From Rhodosporidiobolus odoratus (taxonomy: Eukaryota; Basidiomycota; Microbotryomycetes; Sporidiobolales; Sporidiobolaceae): a stretch of 64,000 nucleotides of DNA. The first letter of the stretch is position 1, and every line of letters starts with the position of its first letter. Both the position numbers and the translations under genes were made by a program. This document shows positions 12,201 through 22,337 of the stretch, piece after piece. The notes beneath the pieces are model-generated. The model worked only from the letters and a program-made list of their open reading frames with translations. It was not told the origin of the DNA and ran no database searches. Location: contig JAOANU010000010.1 in NCBI GenBank assembly GCA_034387635.1, positions 744,001 to 808,000 on the forward strand, written 5' to 3'.

Positions 12201-15200
12201 ATCCCAATCGCAGCGTCCTTGCCCTCAAACTTGACCTTGAGCAACGCTTCAGCGCCAACGGGCTTCCAATCCAACTTGGGCTGATCGAAACCTTTCCTGT
12301 TCCGTCCCCCAATCTTGCCCAAGATCCGCATGGTCGTATGCGCATGCTGGTGGTTGAAAGGAAGGGGACGGAGGAGTTTCCACAGACCGACCATGACTTC
12401 ATCGATGACGGGTGCGAAGAGGGGGTTCAGGAACTCTTGCGTTAGGTTGTCGACGCAAAGTTCGAGAGTCCGCAGACCCTGAGAGACGAGCTCCGAACCG
12501 GCTTGGAGGGCGTGGACGAGCGGTCGCATGAGGTAGGAGAGGTAAGGTAGGAGGACGGAGAGTCGAACGGGAACGGTGAGGATGAGTTCGGCGAACAGGT
12601 CCTTACGAGACTTGTCGGCGGATTTTAGCAGAGCGTTGAGTTGCTCAAGGAGGGTTTGGAGGAGGGGCAGAACCTCGTTGTATAGAATCTCGAAGCGACC
12701 ACCACCGATCGAACGGAAGAGGGCGCGAAGGAGGAGGTAGTACGAGTTTGGTTCAGCAGCGGAAGATGCGAGTTTGAGCGAGTTCATGATTAGGTTCGAA
12801 AGGTGGGGCAGAAGGACTGGCTCGTTTTTCTCGGGGAAGATCGTGACGGCCATGAACGACATCTTGTACAGTCGAAGCATGACGGACGTGTGCTCCTTGT
12901 TGTTGTTGCCGAGATCGGGGAGACGAGCGGAGAGGAAGCGGAAGAGGATCGCAACAAAGTGCTGCGAGACGACCTCGTTCGAGAGAAGGGATTGCGGTAT
13001 GACGAGAAGCTCGTGGTTCTGCGGCAAAGGCGGGCAATGTCATTCCCGCTGTCGACCAACGTCACGGACAAGGATGAGCTTACCCGAATCAGCTCGTCGA
13101 AAAAGAACGCCATCCGGTTCTCCACCACCTCTTGGAAAACGACTAATTCCGTCTGAACCAGCGTGCTCGTCAGAACCTCCATAACCTCCTTCTGCTCCCT
13201 TCCCTGATCGCGACTGGGATCAAACACAACCATGCACTTGACGGCAGCGTCGAAGAAGCGGCACATCGTTTCTGCATCAGGACCTTGTGCGGGAAGGCCG
13301 AGCTGGGCGGAGACGCGGTTCAAGGCGGCGGAGAGGGTTTTAAAACCGTAGAGAAGGTTGCGGAAGAGGAAGCGGGCATCTGAAGGAGGAGCTAGCAATC
13401 AGCGCGCCCGTTCAGGGACGACAGACTGGAAGGACCAAACGTACCCTTGACGGGATCTGGACCAGGATCCACCATGACGACCGCTTTCCTAACCGGCTTG
13501 GCCCGTTCAAGGTCCACATCGTCCATCTCGATCGCCTCAGGCTCGACGTCCGCCTTTTCCTTTTCCTTCTCCTTCTCCAGTTCCTTCTTCGTCTCACTTT
13601 CCTTCCCTTTACCCTCCTCCCCTTCGCCCGCTTTGCGCTTCTTCTCAACCTCCCCCTCTCCCTCCTTGACCGCCTCGCCCTCCTCGCCCATCTTGACGTC
13701 TCCACCGTCATCCTTCTCTCCGTCCCTCTCCTTCGTTGCCTCCTCGTCAAGATCCATCTTCCCCTGCGCCTCTCCATCGCCTGCGCCCCGCTTCTTCTCC
13801 TCTTTCTCCTCTTTCCTCTTCCTCCACTCATCCCTCTCCCTCTCTCTCCTCCTAACCTTCTCCGCCCCTCCCAGTACCCCATCCTTCGCCAACCCCGCCC
13901 CGGCCGCCGTCCCGCTGCCATTCCCACCCGAACTCGATCCCGACCCCGCCGTCGTCGTCGTCGAACTGGAACCCGAACCCGACCCCGAAGTCGAGCTCGA
14001 ATTCGGATTCGAGCTCGACGACGATGAAGACGAAGCAGCCGCAGCAGCGGCCAGTTGCGCCGCCTTACTCCACTTCCCCCACTCATCCCTAACCTCAGCG
14101 AGCGCCTCCATCCTACTAACAAAACTCCACAAAATCCTCCTCAAAATCCCGAGCGCCTCTTGAGGTTCTTTCCCCGAAATGGGATCAATCAGGTTGAGTA
14201 ACAATTTCGAACACATGGTTTGAATCGCGCTGGCTAGGGTTGGATCGTGGATGTTTGCGCAATAGGTATGGACTACTCGAGAGAGTTGAGGGAGGGTTAG
14301 ATCGGCTCGACAGTGGTGGATTAGGTCGGCTAGCATGGAGAAGGCGAGAGGGCGAAGGTTTTCGTGACCGGTTATCGAATTGCCCGTCAAGACGTGGTCG
14401 TCTAGGAGGGTGTCGATTTGGGTTAAGAAAGCGGTTCGAAGGTCGGATTGAAGGATGTGACGTGTTGCGATTATTAGGTCCTGCGCGCGCGTACACAAGT
14501 GATAGGTGAGCGAGCCTGCGTGACTGATAGGGCGTAGGAACGCTAGGTCAGAATCGGAGAGCGGTTGACGCACCCGCTTCATCGCCACCGCTTCACTCGG
14601 ACAATCCTTCATCAACCTAACCGCAATTTCTGGCAGAATATTCAAGTAACTCGACAGCGCCGTAGTGGATACCCTATGAATATAAGCGAGGAACGACATA
14701 GTCTACAACCACGATACGCGTTAAAGCCTCATCAGCTCTCGTCTTTCGAGTGCGTGCCGAAAGGGAAGAGGGAGGGTCGGCGTACCTTTGTCTGCGCCAT
14801 GACCATATCCCAAAACGTCCCCCTCTTCTCCTTTCCCGCCTTGCAAATTTCGGGACAGACTCCCACCCAACTCTTACCGTTTCCACCATTCTCAACCTTC
14901 ATCGAGTCGTGTTTGAGACGTTGAGGGTGGGCTTGAGTTTGGATAAACTGTGTTTGCGCACACGCGTGGAGGCGAGGAGAGCAGGGGCGTCGAGGTGGGT
15001 GAGGTCGAAGAGGTCCCAACAGGGAGGAAGAAGGTACGGGAAAGTGCACAAGAGTCGGCGCAGGATCAGGAACTGATGTTTGACGGCGAAAAGGGAGAGC
15101 CGACGTACCTCAAAGACCAACGGCACAAAAATGGTAATTGCCTTGTTAACCAGCGGCCTATACGTCTGAAAGATGAACACGATGCTAGCCGGACAATCCT

Positions 15201-16262
15201 GCAACAACTTGAAGCTCTTCATCGCCGGTGCCAAAACCGCCGGTCCTTCGAGTCCTTCTCCACCTACGCCGGTCCCAGCTGAAGATGATCCGGGGGAAAG
15301 AGAGGCGGTTTCTCCCCCTCCTGTAGTAGATGCAGGAACGGTGGAAGACGCGGCTTGAGAGCGCGTGCTCCGTGCTGGTGCAGCTGCGGCAGGCGAGTCG
15401 GAAGTCGGGATATCCTTGAACGTGTCCTCCACGACCTGACTCATATTCTTGAACAACTCGGCGACGATCTCCAGAAAGTCGTCCACGCTGGCTTCGATCG
15501 CTTTTGTCGTCGCGTCCACTTCGCCTGCCGCGCCTGAAGAGGAGGCTGGGGTGCTGGGTGGGGCGGCGCCGGGTGGGACGGAGCTTCCGCCTCCGCCTGG
15601 TGTTGGTGGTCGCGAATAGGTTCGGTGCAGGTCGATGATGACTTTCATGCAGAGGACGGCGTTGTCTTCTGACTCGGTTCGGAGGAGGTGCAAGAGGAGG
15701 GTCATCAAGGAGGGGGCATGGGGACGGAGGGGTTCGACATGAGGAAGTCGATGGAGGATTTGAATGAGGAGATTGCGGAGTTTCTGCGCGTCGAACCAGA
15801 TGGTCCAGTCAGCAGGTATAGTTGGAGATGCAACAGAGCAGGGGCACATAAAGAAGGAGACGCACGTGTTCGCCTGCGTTGGCTACAAAAGATGGTGTCC
15901 CCTCCCTGAGGATGTCGCAGAAGCACGGCAACAAGACCTCGAACAGCTTGGCCAAGTCCAAGTCCTTCTGGTACATGTCGATGGCATCTCGTAGCTCAGT
16001 TGCAAGGTTGGTCTTGGCCTTGTAGTCTGCGGCAGAGGGAATGTTGACATGTGAGAGAGGTCGAGGAAGTCGAGACGGGAAAGGGAGCAAGCGCACCAAT
16101 GGAGGCATCCTTGAGCTTGCCAGCGATAGTCTCGAAGCTCTGACCCTCCAAGCTGGTGCCTGGACCAAAGCATCCTGGAGGTGTAGACTTGTATTGCTGA
16201 GATGGAGTATACGAGGTTCTGCGGTGGGTATTTGAGCTGGTGGTGGAGGGCGGACCCGTCAT
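3220..16262 (-). CDS. TRA1: Tra1/TRRAP, scaffold pseudokinase of SAGA and NuA4 acetyltransferase complexes
   Basis: A giant PIKK-family protein that binds activators and recruits SAGA and NuA4 to promoters. The ATG at 16262 begins [15 protein letters not shown], leading after an intron to [18 protein letters not shown], typical of the Tra1 N-terminus. HEAT-repeat blocks follow: the long exon 13027-10706 (e.g. [35 protein letters not shown]) and 10534-7172. The FAT domain is in 6855-5575 ([34 protein letters not shown]). The PI3K-like region is in about 5.0-3.6 kb ([40 protein letters not shown]), followed by a FATC-like end ([16 protein letters not shown]). Tra1 is known to lack kinase catalytic residues. 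More than a dozen introns were inferred; the product should be roughly 3,600-3,800 residues, usual for the family. A large low-complexity insertion near 13.45-14.1 kb is described separately. Identification is firm; internal splice sites are not fully resolved. Confidence 0.93.
13450..14090 (-). repeat. Low-complexity Ser/Gly then Lys/Glu insertion inside TRA1
   Basis: Within the N-terminal HEAT region of TRA1 the frame runs through serine, serine-glycine and threonine runs, then about 130 residues of mixed Lys/Glu/Arg, ending near [20 protein letters not shown]. The frame stays open throughout, so it is coding unless spliced out. It probably forms a disordered, charged loop between HEAT repeats. 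On the plus strand the same bases appear as long C/T runs. Confidence 0.7.
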
Positions 16263-16755
16263 TGCTCTAGTTGATAGGCTTGGTAGCCCTTACGCTTGAA
16301 ACCCTGGAAGAATAAGCGAGATAAAGTGAGAATCGAGTGAGGAGAGGGAATCGAGAAATGTGGGCGGGGGGGAGACGAGAGAGAGCCGTCCTCGAAATTG
16401 TTGGCCAGTTTCAACTGAACTCTGTCTCAGGTAGTCTGTCGCTCTCTCCTGACTTGCTCTTGCGTTTCTTTTGCCTTCATAGCTTGCTACAGAGCCTGAG
16501 CTGCATGCACGTCCGAGTCTCGTACAAATCCGACCACTCGTTCCCGTTTTTCTGTTCCTCCCACTCTTCGACCTTCTCACTTCCGCCTGTCTCGCTCATC
16601 GGCTACGCACTTTAGCTCTGGACAGACAAAGGATAAACAGCACAACACAAAGCTATATACGATACCTCCTTCGGAAGCTAAGCCACCGATTGATCCGCCT
16701 CACGCCAACACTTACTCGTCCTCGACTTTTCCTCCTCCTCTGTTCCCTGCCCGCC
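16263..16755. other. TRA1 upstream region
   Basis: This 493-bp stretch lies between the TRA1 start codon and the stop of the next minus-strand gene. No coding character was seen. It should carry the TRA1 promoter and the terminator of the upstream gene. Short G-rich and purine-rich runs (16361-16384) are present but no clear element was recognised. Confidence 0.45.
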
Positions 16756-18319
16756 CTAAGCCTTCGGTACGACCGCCAGCACAACGACCATCATCACCAC
16801 CGCCACCAGAGCTCCACTCGTCCGGTTCCCTCTATTCACGCCAACCACGACCGCAAGCAAAAGCGCCATCATTCCCACTCCCTCCCCTCGTCTCCCTGTC
16901 AAACTCACGCGCCCAGCGCCCGATCCCGACCCAAAGTACCCGTCCTCGATCGGCAGCGCATCTGCGATGGTCCCATTCACACAAAACTCAAACGAGGCAC
17001 TGCGAAGGGAGGAAGGATAGAGGAAGGTGGAGCTGGTGGATTGGGTTGGGGGGAGGGTGAAGTTTGCGGGGAGGCTCGAATTGGTAGTACTGGTGGTTTG
17101 ATTGGTAAAGAAGGAGTAGAGGGCAAAGGAAGAGGCGCGGTAGCTGTGTCATGGTTCGAGGCGGAGGTGCGTGAGTGGAAGTATTAGCGGAAAAAATGGC
17201 GGAGAAAGGCGACGTACTACTCCAACACATTCTCCGGATTCAAGCTCGGTAGTAGTGCCGCTGTCTCGTTCCCCTGTGCCATTGGACTCGCAGCATAACT
17301 CCCGTCGTCCCTCACTGCAGTGTTGTTCACAACGAGGACGGCTCCGCACTTCTCGACCAAAGATGAGATGGCCTCGCCAACGGAGACTTCATCTCCGTAC
17401 AGCATGTATTGCGGTGGAGTCGTGGCGTTGAGGGTTGCAGGGGAGAAAGAAGCGACGGTGAGAGCGCCGCCGGGTCGGGAGGAGTTGGAGTAGGGACCAT
17501 ACTGCGTTAGCAGGTAGAGGTCAGCCGCAAGGTCCTGGGACGTGTTGAGAAAGTATGAACGCACCTCATCGTCGTCATAGTAATGAGGACCGTAGTAAAT
17601 AGGCCAATAGCCTGTCGATGCAGAAAGAAAACAATGAGCCTGCTCTTTCTTTCCTGGTTTACATCGCATACCTGGAACAGAAATACGCACCATAAGGAAA
17701 CCCCACCCCTCTAACACTACCCACATAAGCCGCCCCCGCTCCAACACCCGCCCCGACACCCGCATACCCAGCATACCTCCCTAATCCCCCTCCATACCCA
17801 TACCCACCCCCATAAATCTGACTCCTTTGAGCTCCACCGAATTGTCGACCTTGAAACGCGGAACCGGGAGAGATGGTACGGGGGAAGCCGCCGCCTGAGG
17901 TTCCGCGGGAGATGGAGGGGGAAGAGGTGCCAGGAGTGCCGGAACGACCTGCGCGTGAGCACGAGGTGGGAGGGTGAGACGAGGCGGGAGGGTGAGCACG
18001 TAGGAACGGGGTAAGTACGGGATAGGGTACGGAGAGGTAGAGAAGGAGAAAGGGGACGCACTACCGGATGAACTTGAACCGCCTGATGAACCTCGACCGC
18101 CGGAAGAGGAAGACCCTGAACCGGAGGAACGTCCGCCCCCTCCAACGCTACCGCCGCCGCCTCGTCCGCCTGTCGACTTGGGGCTATGTCAGTGCGGTAG
18201 ACTTGGATATGATGGACAGGAGTTCGCTTCGAGGCAGGACCAAAAAAGGGAACGCACCTCCTCCGCCACCGCCTCCTCCCAAGCGCTTCTGAAGCTTCCT
18301 GTATGCGAGTGAGACCATG
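16756..18319 (-). CDS. Gly/Tyr-rich, probably cell-surface protein of unknown function
   Basis: Not recognised as a named protein. The ATG at 18319 starts MVSLAYRKLQKRLGGGGGGG, followed across introns by Gly/Ser-rich segments, a Gly/Tyr-rich stretch (RSQIYGGGYGYGGGLGRYAG) and then GYWPIYYGPHYYDDDEVRSY. The central domain (about 17.55-17.2 kb) has several N-x-S/T sites (NTS, NSS, NAT, NNT, NET), a short RPGG motif and two Cys. A Pro-rich linker follows. The last exon ends with two hydrophobic blocks (MMALLLAVVVGV and GALVAVVMMVVVLAVV), resembling a GPI-attachment signal or a tail anchor. No good N-terminal signal peptide starts with the chosen ATG; an in-frame hydrophobic stretch upstream (18420-18330) lacks an ATG, so an upstream exon may supply one. 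The RPGG motif with aromatic/Gly-rich context recalls uncharacterised basidiomycete surface proteins, but that is only an impression. Confidence 0.55.
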
Positions 18320-19540
18320 GTCGCTTGCTCGCTGATGCGTAGACGAGATGGCAAGAGCAAGACGACTCCACAACGGAGAACGACGAACAAACTCGAGACG
18401 AACAAGTTGCGGACAAGCAAGCGACCCGCTGTGGACCCGCTGAATCGGGACTGGGGCTGTGGAGAAAAGTGCGGGGGTTGACGTGGTTTATCACCAAACG
18501 GATGCGATCACAATCTCGCAGAGCCGCTCAGGACCACCGGAGTCGATGCTGGTTCCTCGCAGGACATCCAGGTAGGTAGAGATGGGCAGAGACTATACAA
18601 GACTCGGAGAAGCGCAATACTGACCAGGTTCAAACAAATCAGAGAGGGGGAAGGCAGCAGGATCGCCAGGACCTTCTCAATCTGCCTGTGTCCCCTTCAT
18701 TCTTGTCTGACATAGCGCCTGGACAAGCTCCACAGCCGACCCTGGTCGCTCTAGAGCGATGTACTGGTAAGGAAGTTCTGAAGACCCGCATCAGCGGGCA
18801 GCGCCGCAGAAACTTGTTGATATCCAGTCTGTAGCAGGGGATAGAACAAGGGTATCTCTAGTTGGGCGGCCTGTTACTCCGGTACCTTCAGTTTCCGACA
18901 ATTGCAATCAAGACCATCAACGTCTACCTCATAGTAGGCTTTTTCTATGCCATCTTTTTCCGTTCACCTCTTCATGTAACCTTTCGCACGCTCATGCATT
19001 GGCTGGCGAACCGGCGCCACATTGTTAGTAAACTCAACTCTGTACGCAGGCCAGAGGAAGGCAAGACCCTAATGCTCAGAATGGAGGAAAAGAGAGAAAG
19101 AGCTTTGCTAGAGGAAACAACGATCATTCGGCTCGGAGACTCGCGGCTCTGGGCCACACAGCGCGTATGCTCAAGGACGGTAGAAATGCTCTACTGTGGA
19201 CTCGGCGCGGCTGGAAGGACGCTAGAAGCCTGACAAGCCTATCACAGCGCGATAAATAGGGGCGAAAGTCAGAAGCATGCCCTACGGTTCCTCTTCCTCT
19301 AACATCCGGTGGCAGCCCAACGAAATGATGTCCACGACCGGTGAGTCCTCTTCTTCCAGCTGATCTATCTGATGTCAAGTACTAAGACAGAGTGATACAG
19401 CCTATCGCGGCGGGAATCGTTGGATTGACTCAATTTCAGCGGAGACGCAAACCAAAGTGGCGGAAAAAGAAGGAAGGTAACCCAGGTCAGGGTGAGTGGA
19501 AAATGCAGGGAAGATAAAACAGCATCGCCAGCGATCGAGC
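18320..19540. other. Long gap with no convincing gene
   Basis: About 1.2 kb between the vWA gene's stop and the start of the Gly/Tyr-rich gene. One 123-codon open frame (18862-19233, plus) contains a hydrophobic stretch (TINVYLIVGFFYAIFF) but its opening methionine sits in a weak context and nothing else supports it. Local base composition is less GC-rich than in the genes around it. No tRNA or repeat was recognised. Confidence 0.4.
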
Positions 19541-21772
19541 TCAAAGACGACCACGACTCCATTTACGAATAGCGTCAAAGACACGACGCGGCTGGTCCTT
19601 CCCCTTCCCCTTACCCCGGATCTGATCCGTGACGTCCCATTCGATAGAGATAGGTGCGAGCATCTGGCAACATGCGCATTGATGGCGCGACGTTGAAGAG
19701 GCATACAACAGCCATGCCAGTACATATTGGTTAGTTGCTGTTCCGGAAGGAGGAGCAGGCAAAGGTTCTGCGCACAAACTTCATTGTCCAGAGATCGCTG
19801 CGTATGCAAACATACACAGAACCGTGAGTACTTCTTGGACATGACAGAGATGAAGACTGCAGACTCACGAAGTGAGCTTGAGTCCGTTTCCTTTCCATTG
19901 CTTGGCTTCCTCTTTGACTGGAGGTAACGAGGGACCGTCAGACTTGTCTTGAAGGTCACGGCCTCAGACTCCGGTGGCGTGAAGAACAGGGGAAAAAGGT
20001 TACATCCAGAGGTCGCATCGAATGCAGGATCCAAGACAGGGTGCTCGTCAATCTCCTGAAGGGACTCCATTACCTGCAGGAGAAGGCTATGTAAGTAGCT
20101 GGAGGGGTTTGGAGCCATGCGGACGAAGTATGACTGACCCTTTTAACGTCACCGATTTGCCCAAACCCGGCAGAGGTGGCCAAGCTTCCGTATTTAGTTC
20201 GGCTCAGTCGGTTGAATGCTCTCAGTAAAACCTGAGGACGTGAAAAGAACCAACGGATGGGTCAGTCTGATAAGGCATCGGGGTGGACAAGGGATAAAGT
20301 ATCGCACATTTAGGAGGTCTTTCCCCTCGTCTTCCCCTTCGGCGGCCCCGTCAGATAAGATGAGGGTCAGAAGTGGCTTCTTCGGACGCTGATGCTCGTC
20401 GCGGCTGGTCGCAGCATCCACATAAGGCTCCAGAATGAGGTCGTGCATTGAAGTCCCAAGAGGAGTCCGGTGTACGTCTCGGAATTCTGAGTATCTGTCC
20501 TTTGGGTTGACACCAGGAGCCCACGAATACTTGGCCTACGCAGTTACGAGGCCGGCACAGGGTCAGTTCGTTCAAGTGCCGAAAAGAACACCGGAGCGAA
20601 GGAAAAAAACAGGCGCACCGTTTGGATGTATTCGATGACTTTGCGCGGACTGGTGAGATTCTCTCCGCCAGGCTTCTGCTCACTGGTAAGCCGCATGGTC
20701 AGTCCGGCTTTGAGAGGCGGTGTGAAGGAAGACATCAAGGCTGCTTCCGACTTACTTCATGAAGTGAACCTAGCATGGTACCGAAGCATGGGTCAGATCC
20801 TGCTGGGCCGAGTTTGACAGGATGATGAACATACGTCTATGCCGGATTCATCGAAAGTACAGATGATCCGGGCAATTTTCTTCACAATCTTCAATCCCTC
20901 CTTGATGCGAGGCGGGATCTTGGGTTTACTGCTTCCACCGTCGCTGTCGCTGTCGTCACTACTCTCGAATCCGGTGCTGTGCATCATCGATCCGCTGTCG
21001 TCCCAAAGAATCTTGATCTCGAAGAGTGCAAGACGCGCTAGGTAAATGATGAGCTCCTGTGTGCCCGTCGATGTACGGCGTGATCAGCAGCGCAACATGC
21101 AGGTTGTCAGTGACCCTGTGTACTCGAAGCTCTGCTAAACTGGAGCGCTGGGGAGGGTGAAGGGCGGAGAAGGAGTCGCCGTGTTCGCAGTTGTGCAGAC
21201 AGATATACGTACCGTAGGCGCCTCCCACTGCTGCGCAAGCTGCGGAAGTAGTCCTGTCTGAAGTACGTGATTGGCGATACGCTCTACATGGCCATGCGTC
21301 GGGTAGAATGCGTGGAGTCCGCGCTCCTGGATGCAGTTCTTCAGTTCGCGAACAATGTCTTCGAGGCCAAGGCCGGAATGGCCAACGCTGCCACTGGCTT
21401 CAGCAGACTCGCCGCGGTTCATGTTGTGTTCGTGGCGGCCGGTGAACGGATTCTGCTGTTCCATGCGGCGTTTCTCATTGGCGGCAGAAAGCTCGGGGTT
21501 CCTTGCTGCGCGAGGGAGGACAGGAGGGCACGCATGGTCAGCTCTCAAAGGTCACTGGAGGAGGGAGAAGGGTCATATGTACCTTCAGGCGAATACGCCG
21601 GCGGCGCACCATCTGGGGCGTTGAGCCGCATTCGTTCGGTATCAAGGGCGAGTTGCTCATCGGAGTAGTTGGGATACCTAGGCGGCATGTTGGAGGGGTG
21701 AATGCGGGAGGGCTCGCCCTCTTGGCGGCCCGACTTCAACTTTTTCTTCATCTTCTTGAGCAAACTCGACAT
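19541..21772 (-). CDS. von Willebrand factor type A (vWA) domain protein
   Basis: Intracellular fungal vWA protein; the domain binds protein partners through a metal-ion-dependent adhesion site (MIDAS). The ATG at 21772 starts MSSLLKKMKKKLKSGRQEGE, a basic N-terminus followed by a Pro-rich segment (LNAPDGAPPAYSPEG). A second exon encodes NPFTGRHEHNMNRGESAEAS and a helical stretch (DIVRELKNCIQERGLHAFYP). The vWA domain begins near 21.0 kb with LARLALFEIKILWDDSGSMM, carrying the D-x-S-x-S MIDAS motif. It continues with KIVKKIARIICTFDESGIDV, RTPLGTSMHDLILEPYVD (the Thr position) and PLLTLILSDGAAEGEDEGKD (the downstream Asp). The C-terminus ends near DQPRRVFDAIRKWSRGRL; this last exon's frame is my best guess. 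At least six exons. This architecture is common and expanded in basidiomycetes, but no specific pathway can be named. Confidence 0.75.
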
Positions 21773-22337
21773 GACCGCAGCGCAGGTATGGGGGAGACTT
21801 GGACGAGGGCAGAAGTATAGCAGGAGAGAGAGAGCGCGAAGGAGAGTAAGGCGACCACCGCGGACACCAAGAGCCGACCCGGCAGGCGATCAGGCTCTCG
21901 AAAGACCAAAAATACCTACAGTATCCGCGGACGCTGGCACCGGACGCTGGCACCGGACCGCCTTCTATATTCTGCTGTGCCAAATAAGAGAGCGGTGCAT
22001 GTACAGCCTGCTGTATTTCCTTCCGAAAGAGCCGAGTGCCGAAGGCCGCATCGAGCACGGTCGTGAAGGTGCTTACAGCGTGTGGACGCAGCACGTTGGC
22101 GTTTCAGAAGAAATGGCGTGTAGGGCGAAGTTGTCGTCGAGCTTGAGAAGGTCAGCTACGGAACGGCGGGAAGGGCTCGCTCGTTTCCGTCAACATCATG
22201 AAGCAAACACACGCGGTCGTCTCTGCGGTGCGGCGGATCGCTTACCAGTCGGCGGGACCGGGTATGGCGGATACAGTCCATTGCGAAGTGCGAGTCTAGG
22301 TGCGAGGTGGCTGAAGAAGACTGCGGGAGCGGGTCGC
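21773..22337. other. Intergenic: vWA promoter and gamma-glutamyltransferase 3' flank
   Basis: 565 bp between the vWA start codon and the stop of the next gene, both on the minus strand. Position 21940-21957 contains a short tandem duplication (ggacgctggcacc twice). No gene was recognised here. Confidence 0.45.

Noticed and set aside
13447..14163. 238-codon plus-strand frame with Ser/Phe/Pro repeats
   Set aside because: Reverse reading of the low-complexity insertion in TRA1.
18862..19233. 123-codon plus-strand frame with a hydrophobic stretch
   Set aside because: No splice structure, no homology recognised and composition unlike neighbouring genes; kept only as a note in the intergenic entry.
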